Notes: generated by a model not told the origin, from the sequence alone. Shown: positions 15,366 through 23,260, counted from the first letter of the stretch. The stretch is 24,394 nt of DNA from Candidatus Ventricola intestinavium (GCA_018715105.1 DVMG01000204.1:1-24394), one strand, 5' to 3'. Translations and numbers: made by a program.

Positions 15366-15968
15366 TTAGGATCGCCCGGCGAGCGGACTCAGGCGGCGCT
15401 GAAGATACTGCGCGGTCTCCTCCATGGAAAGACCGAGCGCATGGGAAAATTCCTGATGCACAAGGCGCTCGGCCTCGGACAGGAGCGTCTCATCCGCCGT
15501 GCAGGGCTTTTTCCCGGCCGCGATGCGCGCGGCGCTGTGCGCACGGATGTCCTGCGTCATGCGCAGAAGGCGCGCATAATCCCCTTGGGCAATCATCTGG
15601 GAAAAGGCTTCTTTGCGTTGTTTGCCGTCTTCCACCCATGTGCTGGGCATGTGCACGCTCTGCTCAATCAGCGCCTCCGCCTCCTCTGCGTTCAACAGAC
15701 GGCGCAAAACGGCGTTGCCGCGTTCCACGGGCAGATAAACCGTGGAAGAACTCCTCTCCAGGGCGGGCTTGAGGACATAATAGGGACGATCCGCGTCCGT
15801 GCCAAAGTGCATGCGGCGCAGCGCCGTGATCCGGCACACGCCTTCGGAAGGATGCATGACGGTGTCGCCTGCCTGAAAGCGCGGCGCTGCGCCCGCCGCC
15901 TGTTCAGGCAGATGCACGGGAACGGAAGAAGGCTGCGAATGATGCAGCGAAAAGGTGGGCAGGCTCAT
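15366..15968 (-). CDS. CarD-like transcription regulator
   Basis: The 200-residue protein has a CarD/TRCF-RID-like RNA-polymerase-interaction domain at about residues 30-85, with FQAGDTVMHPSEGVCRI and the YYVLKP strand. It is followed by a helical C-terminal half (about 90-195). CarD proteins bind the RNA polymerase beta lobe and tune promoter opening; Firmicutes homologues are common but less well studied. ATG 15968 has GGGAGGG about 8 nt upstream. The first 25 residues form a non-conserved, proline/histidine-containing extension. It lies 18 nt after the 79-residue gene and probably shares its transcript. The bidirectional terminator follows. Confidence 0.88.
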   Translation of the reverse strand: MSLPTFSLHHSQPSSVPVHLPEQAAGAAPRFQAGDTVMHPSEGVCRITALRRMHFGTDADRPYYVLKPALERSSSTVYLPVERGNAVLRRLLNAEEAEALIEQSVHMPSTWVEDGKQRKEAFSQMIAQGDYARLLRMTQDIRAHSAARIAAGKKPCTADETLLSEAERLVHQEFSHALGLSMEETAQYLQRRLSPLAGRS

Positions 15969-15986
15969 GATCTTCCCTCCCGCTGC

Positions 15987-16226
15987 TTAGTCAAGATAAT
16001 CGCCGACAGGGCTCTGATTATACTGCTTGATGATCCTGAGGATCACAGAGCCGTCCGGCCGGGTGGTTTCCTCAAGGATGCGATGCTTGATTCCGTGGTT
16101 TTTAAGACCGTCTTTATAGCGGCGAACCTCGATGGCGACCTGCCGGACGGCATCCTCGTGCGCGACGTCCTCCTTGAGCATGAAGTGCAGCGTCTGGCAG
16201 ATGCACGCCTGCTGAATGCGTTTCAT
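15987..16226 (-). CDS. Small conserved-looking protein of unknown function
   Basis: This is a 79-residue cytoplasmic protein. ATG 16226 is preceded by a near-perfect AAGGAGGGG with about 6 nt spacing, strong evidence that it is translated. Residues 1-45 are helical in character (QTLHFMLKEDVAHEDAVRQ), followed by a beta pair (KHRILEETTRPDGSVILRIIKQY) and a C-terminal YLD. There are two cysteines (C9-x-C? pattern ACICQ) but no zinc site. No family was recognised. It has its own promoter at 16319-16347 and leads into the CarD-like gene. Confidence 0.75.
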   Translation of the reverse strand: MKRIQQACICQTLHFMLKEDVAHEDAVRQVAIEVRRYKDGLKNHGIKHRILEETTRPDGSVILRIIKQYNQSPVGDYLD

Positions 16227-16278
16227 GAAAACCCCTCCTTGCCGTGATGCGTTTTATGATGCGTTTGAAGAAACAGAG

Positions 16279-16306
16279 GGGGACGGCACGTCCGATGGCC
16301 GTCCCC
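16279..16306 (-). terminator. Hairpin downstream of the ThrE-type operon and in the leader of the 79-residue gene
   Basis: GGGGACGGC (16279-16287) pairs perfectly with GCCGTCCCC (16298-16306). On the minus strand it is followed by CTCTGTTTCTT. It lies after the stop of the minus-strand operon (16401) and just downstream of the start predicted from the 16319-16347 promoter, so it may end one transcript and cap the next. Confidence 0.5.
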
Positions 16307-16318
16307 TTTATGCTTATC

Positions 16319-16347
16319 ATGATATCACTATTTGCGGAGGGATTCAA
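16319..16347 (-). promoter_or_regulatory. Probable promoter of the 79-residue/CarD-like operon
   Basis: On the minus strand TTGAAT (16347-16342, 4 of 6), a 17-nt spacer and TATCAT (16324-16319, 5 of 6) are seen. The start would be near 16312, about 86 nt before ATG 16226. Confidence 0.55.
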
Positions 16348-16400
16348 AGGCTGTTTTCCCCAAAAAATCGGGGGATGCGCGGCCCCAAAATGCGCATGAT

Positions 16401-16859
16401 TCAGCGCCTTGGGGTGCCATGTGCGCGCCGACGCCGCGAAAGAGCCCGGAAGCAGCCCGATGTGACGGCCGCACCCACGGCGATGGACGCCACAATCTGC
16501 ACGGCTTTCAGCCCCTCGGAAGCGGCCAGCATTCCGTTGTTTTCAACCAGGGCGAGCATCGCGCTGTAAAACGTGTATCCGGGCACAAGGGGCACAAGCG
16601 CGCTGAGCAGAAAGATGGTGGATGGCATGCGCATGACGCGGGCCTCGATTTCGCAGAGGGCGGAAACCGCCGCCGTGGCCAGGAAATAGCTGAAGATCAT
16701 GCTGCAGCCAAGCCCATCCAGCAGCAGATAGAGCACATATCCCGCCACCCCGGTCAGCGATGCGGGAAGAAGGGTCTTCCGCGGCGCGTTGAGCAAAAAG
16801 GTATAGGCCAGCGTGCCGCCAAACGCACCGATGGCGCCGGTGAGAAGAGAGCGGATCAC
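16401..16859 (-). CDS. Threonine/serine exporter family protein, C-terminal half (ThrE_2/YjjB-like)
   Basis: This 152-residue protein is almost entirely membrane helices (about four or five), with the family feature LVPLVPGYTFYSAML at about residues 88-102. In two-gene ThrE systems this half pairs with a DUF1212/YjjP-like half to form one exporter of small amino acids or organic acids. Here the partner is the gene directly upstream, and the ATGA overlap at 16856-16859 couples their translation. The substrate cannot be read from the sequence. Confidence 0.88.
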   Translation of the reverse strand: MIRSLLTGAIGAFGGTLAYTFLLNAPRKTLLPASLTGVAGYVLYLLLDGLGCSMIFSYFLATAAVSALCEIEARVMRMPSTIFLLSALVPLVPGYTFYSAMLALVENNGMLAASEGLKAVQIVASIAVGAAVTSGCFRALSRRRRAHGTPRR

Positions 16860-17626
16860 AGCAGCATCCCTCCCATCATGGCCGCCAGCTTGAGGCCCGT
16901 GTACACGCCAAGGGCCACAGAGGCGGCCAGCAGCAGCGCTTCAAGCGCCCGCGCCATGCCGGAGATCAGATCGCCATACATCGTATCCCGCACGGCCGTG
17001 GTCATCAGCAGCCCGGAGAGCAGGGGCATGATGCCGCCGGTGATGGCCGCGTTGACGCTCCCATAGGGAATCAGCCCGTGAAGCGCCTGAGCCAGCACAG
17101 CGGTGAGCAGGCCGCCGGCAAAGTTGCCAAAAAGCGCGCCCATCTCCCCTTGGATCAAAAGGGGCTGCACGGCCTGCACAAGCATGCCGATGAAAAATGC
17201 GGCTGCAAAGGTGCCCGCATCCCCGCCAAAGAGCAGGCTGAAAGAGGCCGCTGCCAGCGCATAGCTGAAAACCAGGGTGCGCTGCGGGACGCCGGGCATC
17301 CTGGCCGCCTCGTCAAGCGCCTGCATGGCCGCCTGAGCATCCATGTCGCCATGCTCCACGCGCCGGGAAATTTCGTTGACCTGCGCGATGCGCATCGTGT
17401 TGGTGCCCCTGCGGCTGATGCGGCGCACATGCGTGCACCCATCCACCTCCACGAAGATGGACGTGGGAAATGCGGCGATGCTTGTGTGCTCATGGCGAAG
17501 GCCGCGGGCCATGCGCAGCACGGTTTCCTCCACACGATAGGTTTCGCTCCCATTTTCAAGCATCAGCTGCGCAGCTTTGCACAAAAGCTCCATTTCCTGC
17601 CGATTCGGTTTCGTGTTTGAATTCAT
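16856..17626 (-). CDS. Threonine/serine exporter family protein, N-terminal half (DUF1212/YjjP-like)
   Basis: This is a protein of about 256 residues. The first 110 residues form the soluble DUF1212 part, with the signature GSETYRVEETVLRMA, then AFPTSIFVEVDG and RGTNTMRIAQVNEISRR. About five hydrophobic helices follow, containing GGDAGTFAAAFFIGM. ATG 17626 is chosen for a GAGG 9 nt upstream; ATG 17641, five codons earlier, is possible. It overlaps the C-terminal half by 4 nt, and its start is 18-33 nt after the second chromate transporter half, so all four genes appear to be one operon. Confidence 0.9.
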   Translation of the reverse strand: MNSNTKPNRQEMELLCKAAQLMLENGSETYRVEETVLRMARGLRHEHTSIAAFPTSIFVEVDGCTHVRRISRRGTNTMRIAQVNEISRRVEHGDMDAQAAMQALDEAARMPGVPQRTLVFSYALAAASFSLLFGGDAGTFAAAFFIGMLVQAVQPLLIQGEMGALFGNFAGGLLTAVLAQALHGLIPYGSVNAAITGGIMPLLSGLLMTTAVRDTMYGDLISGMARALEALLLAASVALGVYTGLKLAAMMGGMLL

Positions 17627-17659
17627 CTGTTCAAGCCTCATGTTAACCGCAGAACTCCG

Positions 17660-18223
17660 TCAGGAGCCGCCCGCAAGGAGAGTGAGGGCCAGCCCCGCCG
17701 CCCCGCACAGCGACATGACCAGGATGGGATTCCATTTCAGCCGCCGCAGGATGAAAAAGGCCGCGGCAAAGAGGCAAATGTCCGCCCCCTGCCCATGCGC
17801 GGGGGAAGCGGCCTCGCCTCCAAAGGCGACCGTGTGCAGGATATCCAGCCCCGCCGATGCAATCAGCGCGACCACGGCGGGCCGCAGACTGTCCAGAACG
17901 CTCTTGAGCGCAGCCATGCTGCGATACCTGCCGTAAATCCATGCCAGCAGCGATACAAGGATCAGGGAAGGGAGGATACAGCCCAGCGTGGCGGTCAGCA
18001 TGCCGGGAAGGCCCGCCACGCGCAGGCCGACGAATGTCGCGGAGTTGATGGCAATGGGGCCCGGCGTCATCTCGGCGATGGTGACCAGATCGGTGAATTC
18101 CTGCATAGTCAGCCAACCGTGACGCAGGACGGTCTCCCCCTGAATCAGCGGAATGGCTGCATAGCCGCCCCCAATGCTCAAAAGCCCAATCTGCAGGAAG
18201 CTGAAAAACAGATCAGACATCAT
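17660..18223 (-). CDS. Chromate transporter family protein, second half-size subunit
   Basis: The 187-residue ChrA-domain protein has six or so hydrophobic segments. Family marks are FLQIGLLSIGGGYAAIPLI (about residues 8-26), TIAEMTPGPIAINSATFVG (about 48-66) and a PSLILVSLL helix. Short ChrA proteins encoded as adjacent pairs act together in place of the long, fused ChrA. The start is ATG 18223, which overlaps the first subunit's stop (ATGA at 18223-18220). Known members export chromate by proton exchange, but the physiological substrate in anaerobes is uncertain. Confidence 0.92.
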   Translation of the reverse strand: MMSDLFFSFLQIGLLSIGGGYAAIPLIQGETVLRHGWLTMQEFTDLVTIAEMTPGPIAINSATFVGLRVAGLPGMLTATLGCILPSLILVSLLAWIYGRYRSMAALKSVLDSLRPAVVALIASAGLDILHTVAFGGEAASPAHGQGADICLFAAAFFILRRLKWNPILVMSLCGAAGLALTLLAGGS

Positions 18224-18807
18224 GCCGGATTCCCCTTCCCCCGCTTCCGGATGCTCTGGATCATCGCAAGGGCAATGCCTACCCCCGCTGCGGCCAGAAT
18301 GATGTAGACCACGCTCATGCCAAACACCCATGCGGCAAGAAACGCGCACACCATGACGGCGATATGCACGGGGCTGCGCCCGGCCAGCACATCCCCGCCA
18401 AGATCGCACACGACATCCAGAATGACGGCCGCCACCCCGGCCTGCATCCCCCTGAGCACCCCGGCCACCCAGGGGTTGGCGGCAAAAGAGGCATAGAAAA
18501 ACGAGATCACGCTCAGGATGAGCATGGGCGGCAGAATGGTGCCCAGCACAGCCATGAGCATGCCGGCAAAGCCTGCGGCCCGCCATCCCACGAGGATGGC
18601 TGCGTTGACGGCAATGGCGCCCGGCGCGGACTGGGCCAGGGCGGTCATATCGAGCATCTCGCTTTCGCTCAGCCAATGAAGCTCGTCCACAAATTTTCGC
18701 TTCATAAAGGTGACGATGACAAAGCCGCCGCCAAATGTAAAGGCGCTGATCGACAGCATGCTGAAAAAGAGCGTGGACAGCGTGCCGGTTTTTCGCTTTT
18801 GTGCCAT
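18220..18807 (-). CDS. Chromate transporter family protein, first half-size subunit
   Basis: This is a 195-residue ChrA-domain membrane protein. It carries MLSISAFTFGGGFVIVTFMKR near the N-terminus and ALAQSAPGAIAVNAAILVG (about residues 58-76), which align with the same places in the second subunit. ATG 18807 follows AAGGGGGAG by about 6 nt and lies about 20 nt after the predicted transcription start. The open frame extends further upstream to 19008, but that part has no support and would overlap the promoter. It is the first gene of the four-gene minus-strand operon. Confidence 0.92.
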   Translation of the reverse strand: MAQKRKTGTLSTLFFSMLSISAFTFGGGFVIVTFMKRKFVDELHWLSESEMLDMTALAQSAPGAIAVNAAILVGWRAAGFAGMLMAVLGTILPPMLILSVISFFYASFAANPWVAGVLRGMQAGVAAVILDVVCDLGGDVLAGRSPVHIAVMVCAFLAAWVFGMSVVYIILAAAGVGIALAMIQSIRKRGKGNPA

Positions 18808-18834
18808 ACGGCTCCCCCTTCCCTTCTGCTGAAA

Positions 18835-18863
18835 AGGATAGCACGCAAAGCGCATGTTGTAAA
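18835..18863 (-). promoter_or_regulatory. Promoter of the chromate transporter/ThrE operon
   Basis: On the minus strand TTTACA (18863-18858, 5 of 6), a 17-nt spacer and TATCCT (18840-18835, 4 of 6) are seen. It gives a short leader before ATG 18807 and rules out the longer reading frame. Confidence 0.65.
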
Positions 18864-19088
18864 GGGCCGAAGGCAAAAGCGGAAGAGGGGAGGCCGCGCC
18901 GCTGCCCGCGGGCAGAAAAACACGATCCGGGAATGCCATGCCGGGAAAAGGCCATCGTCCATTTTTTTCAGATAGAAAGGGGATTCGTTTCATTTTCATG
19001 GAGAACAATTGTGAAATCCTTTAAAACACAGGGAATTGGAACGGATCAGTTTGCCCATTAAATTTATGTATAAATATGAACCATACGC
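18864..19088. other. Divergent intergenic region, partly AT-rich
   Basis: The 382-nt space between the two divergent genes (18808-19189) has no supported coding sequence. Its right half, about 18960-19125, is much more AT-rich than the rest of the window and leads into the promoter at 19089-19118. No clear operator palindrome was found. Confidence 0.4.
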
Positions 19089-19118
19089 TTGACATTTCTT
19101 TTGTAATGATCATAAAAT
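19089..19118 (+). promoter_or_regulatory. Promoter of the GH28-like gene
   Basis: A perfect TTGACA (19089-19094), an 18-nt spacer and TAAAAT (19113-19118, 5 of 6) are seen. The start near 19125 excludes translation from the in-frame ATG 19076 and supports ATG 19190. Confidence 0.75.
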
Positions 19119-19189
19119 ACGAATCAACAGGTGCGGGAGCGAGGATCCGCGCCAGTCAAAAACCGTCCATGGAGAAAGCGAGGAAAACC

Positions 19190-21856
19190 ATGAAACGCAC
19201 GCACAGACTGCTTTCCATGGTGCTCTGCGCGGGGCTTTTGATCGCCCCTGTGTCAGGCATTTCTGAGGAAGCGACCAACGAAATCCCCAGAGCGACGGGC
19301 AGCACCATCGAAAAGGCTGACCTGCTCAAGGAGGACAAGCTCTTTGATATCACCGAATACGGCGCGGTGTCGGAGGGCGACCCGGTGGCCAACACCGAGG
19401 CGATTAACGCCGCCATTGAGGCGGCCGCGGAAGCCGGCGGCGGCACCGTTGTGGTGCCGGAGGGCGACTTTAAAACGTATACCATCCGCCTGCAGAGCGG
19501 CGTCAATGTGCGCATCGACGAGGGCGGCATCATCCGCGCGGCGCGCACGGACATGTACAACCGAAGCGGCGAGCAGACCATGGAGGGAGAAGGCGGCAAC
19601 TACGACGAGCCGGAAGTCAACCTCTATGCGGGCCTGCAGGATCATGGCCACACCTATTTTGCCAACAGCCTGTTCTATGCCGCGGATATGAAGGACATCA
19701 TGATCTACGGCGAGGGCCTGATCGACGGCAGCTATATGGATGACAGCGGCACGCTGATCAACGTGCTCTCCGGAAGCGATCCCTCCAACCCGGAAAACCG
19801 CACGGACCGGGGCCACAACGGCACCTGGTATGGCAACAAGGCCATCGCGTTGGTGCGCTGTGAAAACGTGGTGCTCGACGGTATCCGCATCCTCAACGGC
19901 GGGCACTTTGCCATCATCGCCGAAGGCGTGAACAACATGACGGTCGACGGCCTGATTGTGGACACCAACCGCGATGCCTATAACATCGACTGCACCCAGA
20001 ATGTGACGGTGCGCAACAGCCATTTCAATTCTCTGACGGACGATGCCATCGTGCTCAAGGCGTCCTATGGCGCGGGCATCTTTATGCCCACCAAGAACGT
20101 GCTCATTGAAGACTGCGTGGTCAGCGGCTATGACGCGGGCTCTGTCATCGCGGGCACCTATACCACCGACAAAATCGTGGCCACCGATGCCTGCGGCCCC
20201 ACGGCCCGCATCAAGTTCGGCACAGAATCCACCTGCGGCTTTGACACGGTGACCATCACCCGCGTCAAGTTTGAGCGCTCCCGCGGCTTCTGCCTGGAGG
20301 CGGTGGACGGCAGCGACCTGACCAATGTCGTCCTGACCGACTGCGAGATGGACAACGTGTCCTCCTCGCCAATCTTTATCCGCGTGGGCGACCGTGCCCG
20401 CTATCCCGTGACCGGCCACACCACCGAGCAGGCCATCAACGCCCAGAATGATGTGCGCCTGGATAACAGCGGCTGGGTTCTGCCCAACACGGAGGAATAC
20501 CAGACGTATCCTGTCGCGCGCTACAGCCCCTCTTACAACAAGACGCTGAGCGTCAGCGTGGACGGCGTCTCCTCCTTTAACGTGGTGGACCCCGCTGATC
20601 CGGCGCGCGTCAACAACGCCAATGTCGCCGAGGTGGACGGCAAGTATTATCTGTATCAGTGGGATGAGGAGCAGCAGCTCTACGTGCCGGATCTGGATCA
20701 GGAAGTGGCGCAGGAGGATCTTGTCTACTACGCCAACGCGACCGCGGCGGAAAACATCGCTTCCGTGCGCAACATCGAGATCAGCAACGTCACGATCAAC
20801 AACGTTGACCCGCGCTATCCCATCCTGCTGGCCGGCCTGGTGGACAGCAGGATCGAAAATGTGATTCTTCGCGACATCGACGTTACATACCGCGGCGGCC
20901 TCTCGCTCACCGAGGCGACCGAGCAGCGCCAGGTGGGCACCTACTGGGTGTACACGCAGAGCGGCTCTGCGCCGAGCGTGCAGAGCGTGCCGTGGCTGGT
21001 GAACACGTTCTTCAGCAAGACGGAGAGCCTGCTGCCGCGCGTTTCCTGGGATCGGGAAACCGCCAGCTGGGTGGATGATCCCTACAACGTGCCGGAGATG
21101 GTGGCGGAGTATCCCGAACCGAGCATCCTGGGCATCCTGCCGGCATACGCGATGTATGCCCGCCACGTGGACGGCCTGACGCTTGAAAACGTGAATTTCT
21201 CCTACATCGTCGAGGATACGCGTCCGGCGATCGTGCTGGACGACGTGGCCAACGCGGCGTTTGCCTCCGTGAGCGCCATGATGGCGGACGGCGTGAATGC
21301 CGTCGTGCTGGTTGACAACAACTACAAGCGCAGCACGGGCAACGAGTATGTGCCCAATGAGCCTTACTTTGCCACGACCAACGAGAACATTGAGCTCGGC
21401 GGTCTGAGCAGCGAGACGGTGACGGTGGATGCGCCCGCACCGGGCACGCCGGCTGATTCGCTCTATCCGGATATGCGCCTGCCGATCCCGGAAAACGGCT
21501 ATACGTTCGATGTGGCCACCGAGGATTATGAGCTGCCGCTGACCGTGCACCGCCCGTATTTTGAGCACATCGGGGATCAGAGCGTAGCCGTCGGCGAGAC
21601 GCTTACGCTCACCGTATCCGCCCGCAACCCGGCCAACGGCGTGCGGACTACCCTGGAGCAGCCGGAGGCCGTGATCGAAGCGCTGGATGAGGGCCTTGTT
21701 TACGGCGCGCAGAACCTGCCGGAAGGCGCCAGCTTCGACGCGGAAACCCACACCCTCACCTTCACCCCGGCCGCTGCCGGCGAATATGAGATCACCTTTA
21801 CGCTTGACGACGGCGTGATCCCGGTTGAGGAAACCGTGACCATCACGGTGCAGTGA
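19190..21856 (+). CDS. Secreted GH28-like (polygalacturonase-type) beta-helix protein with Ig-like C-terminal domain
   Basis: The protein is 888 residues. ATG 19190 starts a classic signal peptide (KRTHR, then LLSMVLCAGLLIAPVSG), so it is exported. Residues about 48-130 have the Pec_lyase_3/GH28 opening (FDITEYGAVSEGDP, AINAAIEAAAEAGGGTVVVP). A long right-handed beta-helix follows. Judged against GH28 polygalacturonases, N260-R261-D262 stands for NTD, D284-D285 for the DD pair and R340-I341-K342 for RIK. The usual GHG is replaced by A316-G317-S318. Such enzymes hydrolyse pectin-type polysaccharides; the changed site makes substrate and even activity uncertain. Residues about 560-760 contain more beta-helix-like repeats, and 785-888 form an Ig/cadherin-like domain (HIGDQSVAVGETLTLTV). 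No anchor motif (LPXTG or SLH) was seen. The gene is monocistronic. Confidence 0.85.
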   Translation: MKRTHRLLSMVLCAGLLIAPVSGISEEATNEIPRATGSTIEKADLLKEDKLFDITEYGAVSEGDPVANTEAINAAIEAAAEAGGGTVVVPEGDFKTYTIRLQSGVNVRIDEGGIIRAARTDMYNRSGEQTMEGEGGNYDEPEVNLYAGLQDHGHTYFANSLFYAADMKDIMIYGEGLIDGSYMDDSGTLINVLSGSDPSNPENRTDRGHNGTWYGNKAIALVRCENVVLDGIRILNGGHFAIIAEGVNNMTVDGLIVDTNRDAYNIDCTQNVTVRNSHFNSLTDDAIVLKASYGAGIFMPTKNVLIEDCVVSGYDAGSVIAGTYTTDKIVATDACGPTARIKFGTESTCGFDTVTITRVKFERSRGFCLEAVDGSDLTNVVLTDCEMDNVSSSPIFIRVGDRARYPVTGHTTEQAINAQNDVRLDNSGWVLPNTEEYQTYPVARYSPSYNKTLSVSVDGVSSFNVVDPADPARVNNANVAEVDGKYYLYQWDEEQQLYVPDLDQEVAQEDLVYYANATAAENIASVRNIEISNVTINNVDPRYPILLAGLVDSRIENVILRDIDVTYRGGLSLTEATEQRQVGTYWVYTQSGSAPSVQSVPWLVNTFFSKTESLLPRVSWDRETASWVDDPYNVPEMVAEYPEPSILGILPAYAMYARHVDGLTLENVNFSYIVEDTRPAIVLDDVANAAFASVSAMMADGVNAVVLVDNNYKRSTGNEYVPNEPYFATTNENIELGGLSSETVTVDAPAPGTPADSLYPDMRLPIPENGYTFDVATEDYELPLTVHRPYFEHIGDQSVAVGETLTLTVSARNPANGVRTTLEQPEAVIEALDEGLVYGAQNLPEGASFDAETHTLTFTPAAAGEYEITFTLDDGVIPVEETVTITVQ

Positions 21857-21882
21857 CCGGCCGTCTTCGCAAGAGGAACAGG

Positions 21883-21909
21883 AGCGGGGGCCTCAAGCCC
21901 CCGCTTTTT
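21883..21909 (+). terminator. Intrinsic terminator of the GH28-like gene
   Basis: AGCGGGGGC (21883-21891) pairs perfectly with GCCCCCGCT (21897-21905) over CTCAA and is followed by TTTT. It starts 27 nt after the stop. Confidence 0.9.
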
Positions 21910-22054
21910 GCGCGCCCAATGGGAAAAACGCGGGATCGCTCCTCCTTTTTTCAAAGCATATCTCAACGGATTAAACGAAAAAATGAGAAAACGGGAGAAA
22001 ACGAAAGAAAAACGGAGTTCATGGGGCGTATTCAAAAAAAATGCAAAAAAATGA

Positions 22055-22084
22055 TTGACAAGCCTGTGCCGCCGGGTGTACAAT
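22055..22084 (+). promoter_or_regulatory. Promoter of the rpmG-secE-nusG cluster
   Basis: TTGACA (22055-22060), an 18-nt spacer and TACAAT (22079-22084) are seen. The start near 22091 gives a 50-nt leader that is largely a hairpin (22099-22119). Confidence 0.8.
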
Positions 22085-22098
22085 AGCAACGCATGTTT

Positions 22099-22123
22099 GG
22101 CAGGCGCAGGAAGCCTGCCTTTT
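22099..22123 (+). promoter_or_regulatory. Leader hairpin before rpmG
   Basis: GGCAGGC (22099-22105) pairs perfectly with GCCTGCC (22113-22119) and is followed by TTTTAG, immediately before AGAAGGAGG. It could act as a weak attenuator or a mRNA-stabilising 5' stem. Confidence 0.45.
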
Positions 22124-22140
22124 AGAAGGAGGTGTCTTGT

Positions 22141-22305
22141 ATGGCTGCTGCCGGTGTGCGTGTGAAGATCACGCTGGCCTGCACGGAGTGCAAGCAACGC
22201 AATTACAACACGATGAAGAATAAGCGCAATAATCCCGACCGTATTGAAATGAGCAAATACTGCCGTTTCTGCAAAAAGCATACGGTTCATAAGGAAACCC
22301 GCTAA
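22141..22305 (+). CDS. rpmG: 50S ribosomal protein L33
   Basis: This 54-residue ribosomal protein of the large subunit was found by direct translation. It has the L33 layout: VKITLACTEC, RNYNTMKNKRNNPDR, then KYCRFCKKHTVHKETR. The two CxxC pairs (about residues 14-17 and 41-44) mark the zinc-binding (C+) form. ATG 22141 follows AGAAGGAGGTG. L33 before secE-nusG is the standard Firmicutes order. Confidence 0.97.
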   Translation: MAAAGVRVKITLACTECKQRNYNTMKNKRNNPDRIEMSKYCRFCKKHTVHKETR

Positions 22306-22339
22306 TCATCGCGGCAAGACGGACAAGGATGTGAAAGAG

Positions 22340-22603
22340 ATGTCTGAAAACAAGGGCGTGAAGAAGGCGGACAAGCCGGGCTTTTTCACCCGCGCGAAAA
22401 ACTGGATTGCCGCGCTGCCCGGCCGCATTTCGGCCGCATTCAAGAACATGGCGGCGGAGCTCAAGAAGGTCGCATGGCCGTCCAGAAAAGATCTCATCAA
22501 CTATTCGATCGTCGTGATCGGCTTTGTCGTGATTCTGGCGCTCATCGTCGGTCTTCTGGATACCGCATCTTCCTTCCTGGTCAAGCAGCTCATCGCGCTG
22601 TAA
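22340..22603 (+). CDS. secE: Preprotein translocase subunit SecE
   Basis: SecE is the essential single-span clamp of the SecYEG translocon. The 87-residue protein has a basic amphipathic region with the family motif ELKKVAWPSRKDL (about residues 43-55), followed by one membrane helix (about 60-80). ATG 22340 is preferred because AAGGA (22325-22329) lies 10 nt upstream; the GTG at 22331 is too close to it. It is 34 nt after rpmG and 24 nt before nusG. Confidence 0.96.
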   Translation: MSENKGVKKADKPGFFTRAKNWIAALPGRISAAFKNMAAELKKVAWPSRKDLINYSIVVIGFVVILALIVGLLDTASSFLVKQLIAL

Positions 22604-22627
22604 GGGACGATGGACAGGAGGGTTGGC

Positions 22628-23149
22628 ATGACGGATGAGAAGGCCCTATGGTATGTCGTGCATACCTATTCGGGCTATGAAAACAAAGTCGCCAGCGATC
22701 TGGTCAAGACGGTGGAAAACAACGGCATGGGCGACCTGATCCAGGATGTCACCGTGCCGGTGGAGGAAGTCGTCGAGATCCGCAATGGCAAGCCCCACAC
22801 CATTCAACACAAGCTGTTTCCCGGCTATGTCCTGGTCAAGATGATCAAGACGACGGAGACCTGGTATATCGTGCGCAACACGCGCGGCGTGACCGGGTTT
22901 GTGGGCCCGGGAAGCGAACCCATTCCGCTGACGGACGAGGAATATGAGCGGATGACCAGCTGCCAGGGCACCATCCGCATCGACCTGGAGGTCGGCGACT
23001 CCGTGCGCATCAAGACCGGAAGCGTGGAAAACGCCATCGGCACGGTCGAAGAGATTAACGCCGAGGAACACCGGGTCAAGGTTTCCATCGAAATCCTCAA
23101 CAGAAAGACGACGGTGGAATACGATATCTCGGAGGTGGAGCGCCTGTAA
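22628..23149 (+). CDS. nusG: Transcription termination/antitermination protein NusG
   Basis: NusG binds RNA polymerase and modulates pausing, termination and coupling to translation. The 173-residue protein has the NGN domain (WYVVHTYSGYENKVASDL; PGYVLVKM; WYIVRNTRGVTGFVGPG) and the C-terminal KOW domain (GDSVRIKTGSVENAIGTVEEI, about residues 120-150). ATG 22628 is chosen over ATG 22610 because AGGAGGG lies 7 nt upstream and the protein then begins MTDEKALWYVV, like its family. Confidence 0.97.
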   Translation: MTDEKALWYVVHTYSGYENKVASDLVKTVENNGMGDLIQDVTVPVEEVVEIRNGKPHTIQHKLFPGYVLVKMIKTTETWYIVRNTRGVTGFVGPGSEPIPLTDEEYERMTSCQGTIRIDLEVGDSVRIKTGSVENAIGTVEEINAEEHRVKVSIEILNRKTTVEYDISEVERL

Positions 23150-23174
23150 AAGCGCCTGCCGGACTGAACATGGA

Positions 23175-23260
23175 CAACCCCGGGGTTTCCCCCGGTTGTT
23201 GGGAATGCCCGCCTTTCAGGCGGGCTGAGGCCCGGCGCAGCCGCAGGGCGGCGGCCGGGC
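23175..23260 (+). promoter_or_regulatory. Three tandem stem-loops in the nusG-rplK gap
   Basis: The stem-loops are (a) CAACC/GGTTG with inner GGGG/CCCC (23175-23198); (b) GCCCGCC (23207-23213) with GGCGGGC (23219-23225); (c) GCCCGGC (23230-23236) with GCCGGGC (23254-23260), enclosing GCCGC/GCGGC. None has a T-run. In many bacteria the L11-L1 leader is bound by L1 for autoregulation; whether these stems do that is inference. Confidence 0.5.

Noticed and set aside
18808..19008. Upstream extension of the first ChrA subunit
   Set aside because: A promoter with 17-nt spacing lies inside it, and the ChrA family start matches ATG 18807 with its ribosome binding site.
19076..19189. Upstream extension of the GH28-like protein
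   Set aside because: The promoter -35 and -10 boxes (19089-19118) lie inside it. The signal peptide begins at 19190.
19253..21751. 832-residue minus-strand open frame
   Set aside because: It is the exact antisense of the signal-peptide-bearing GH28-like gene. It is Val/His/Asp/Arg-rich and has no ribosome binding site or recognisable domain.
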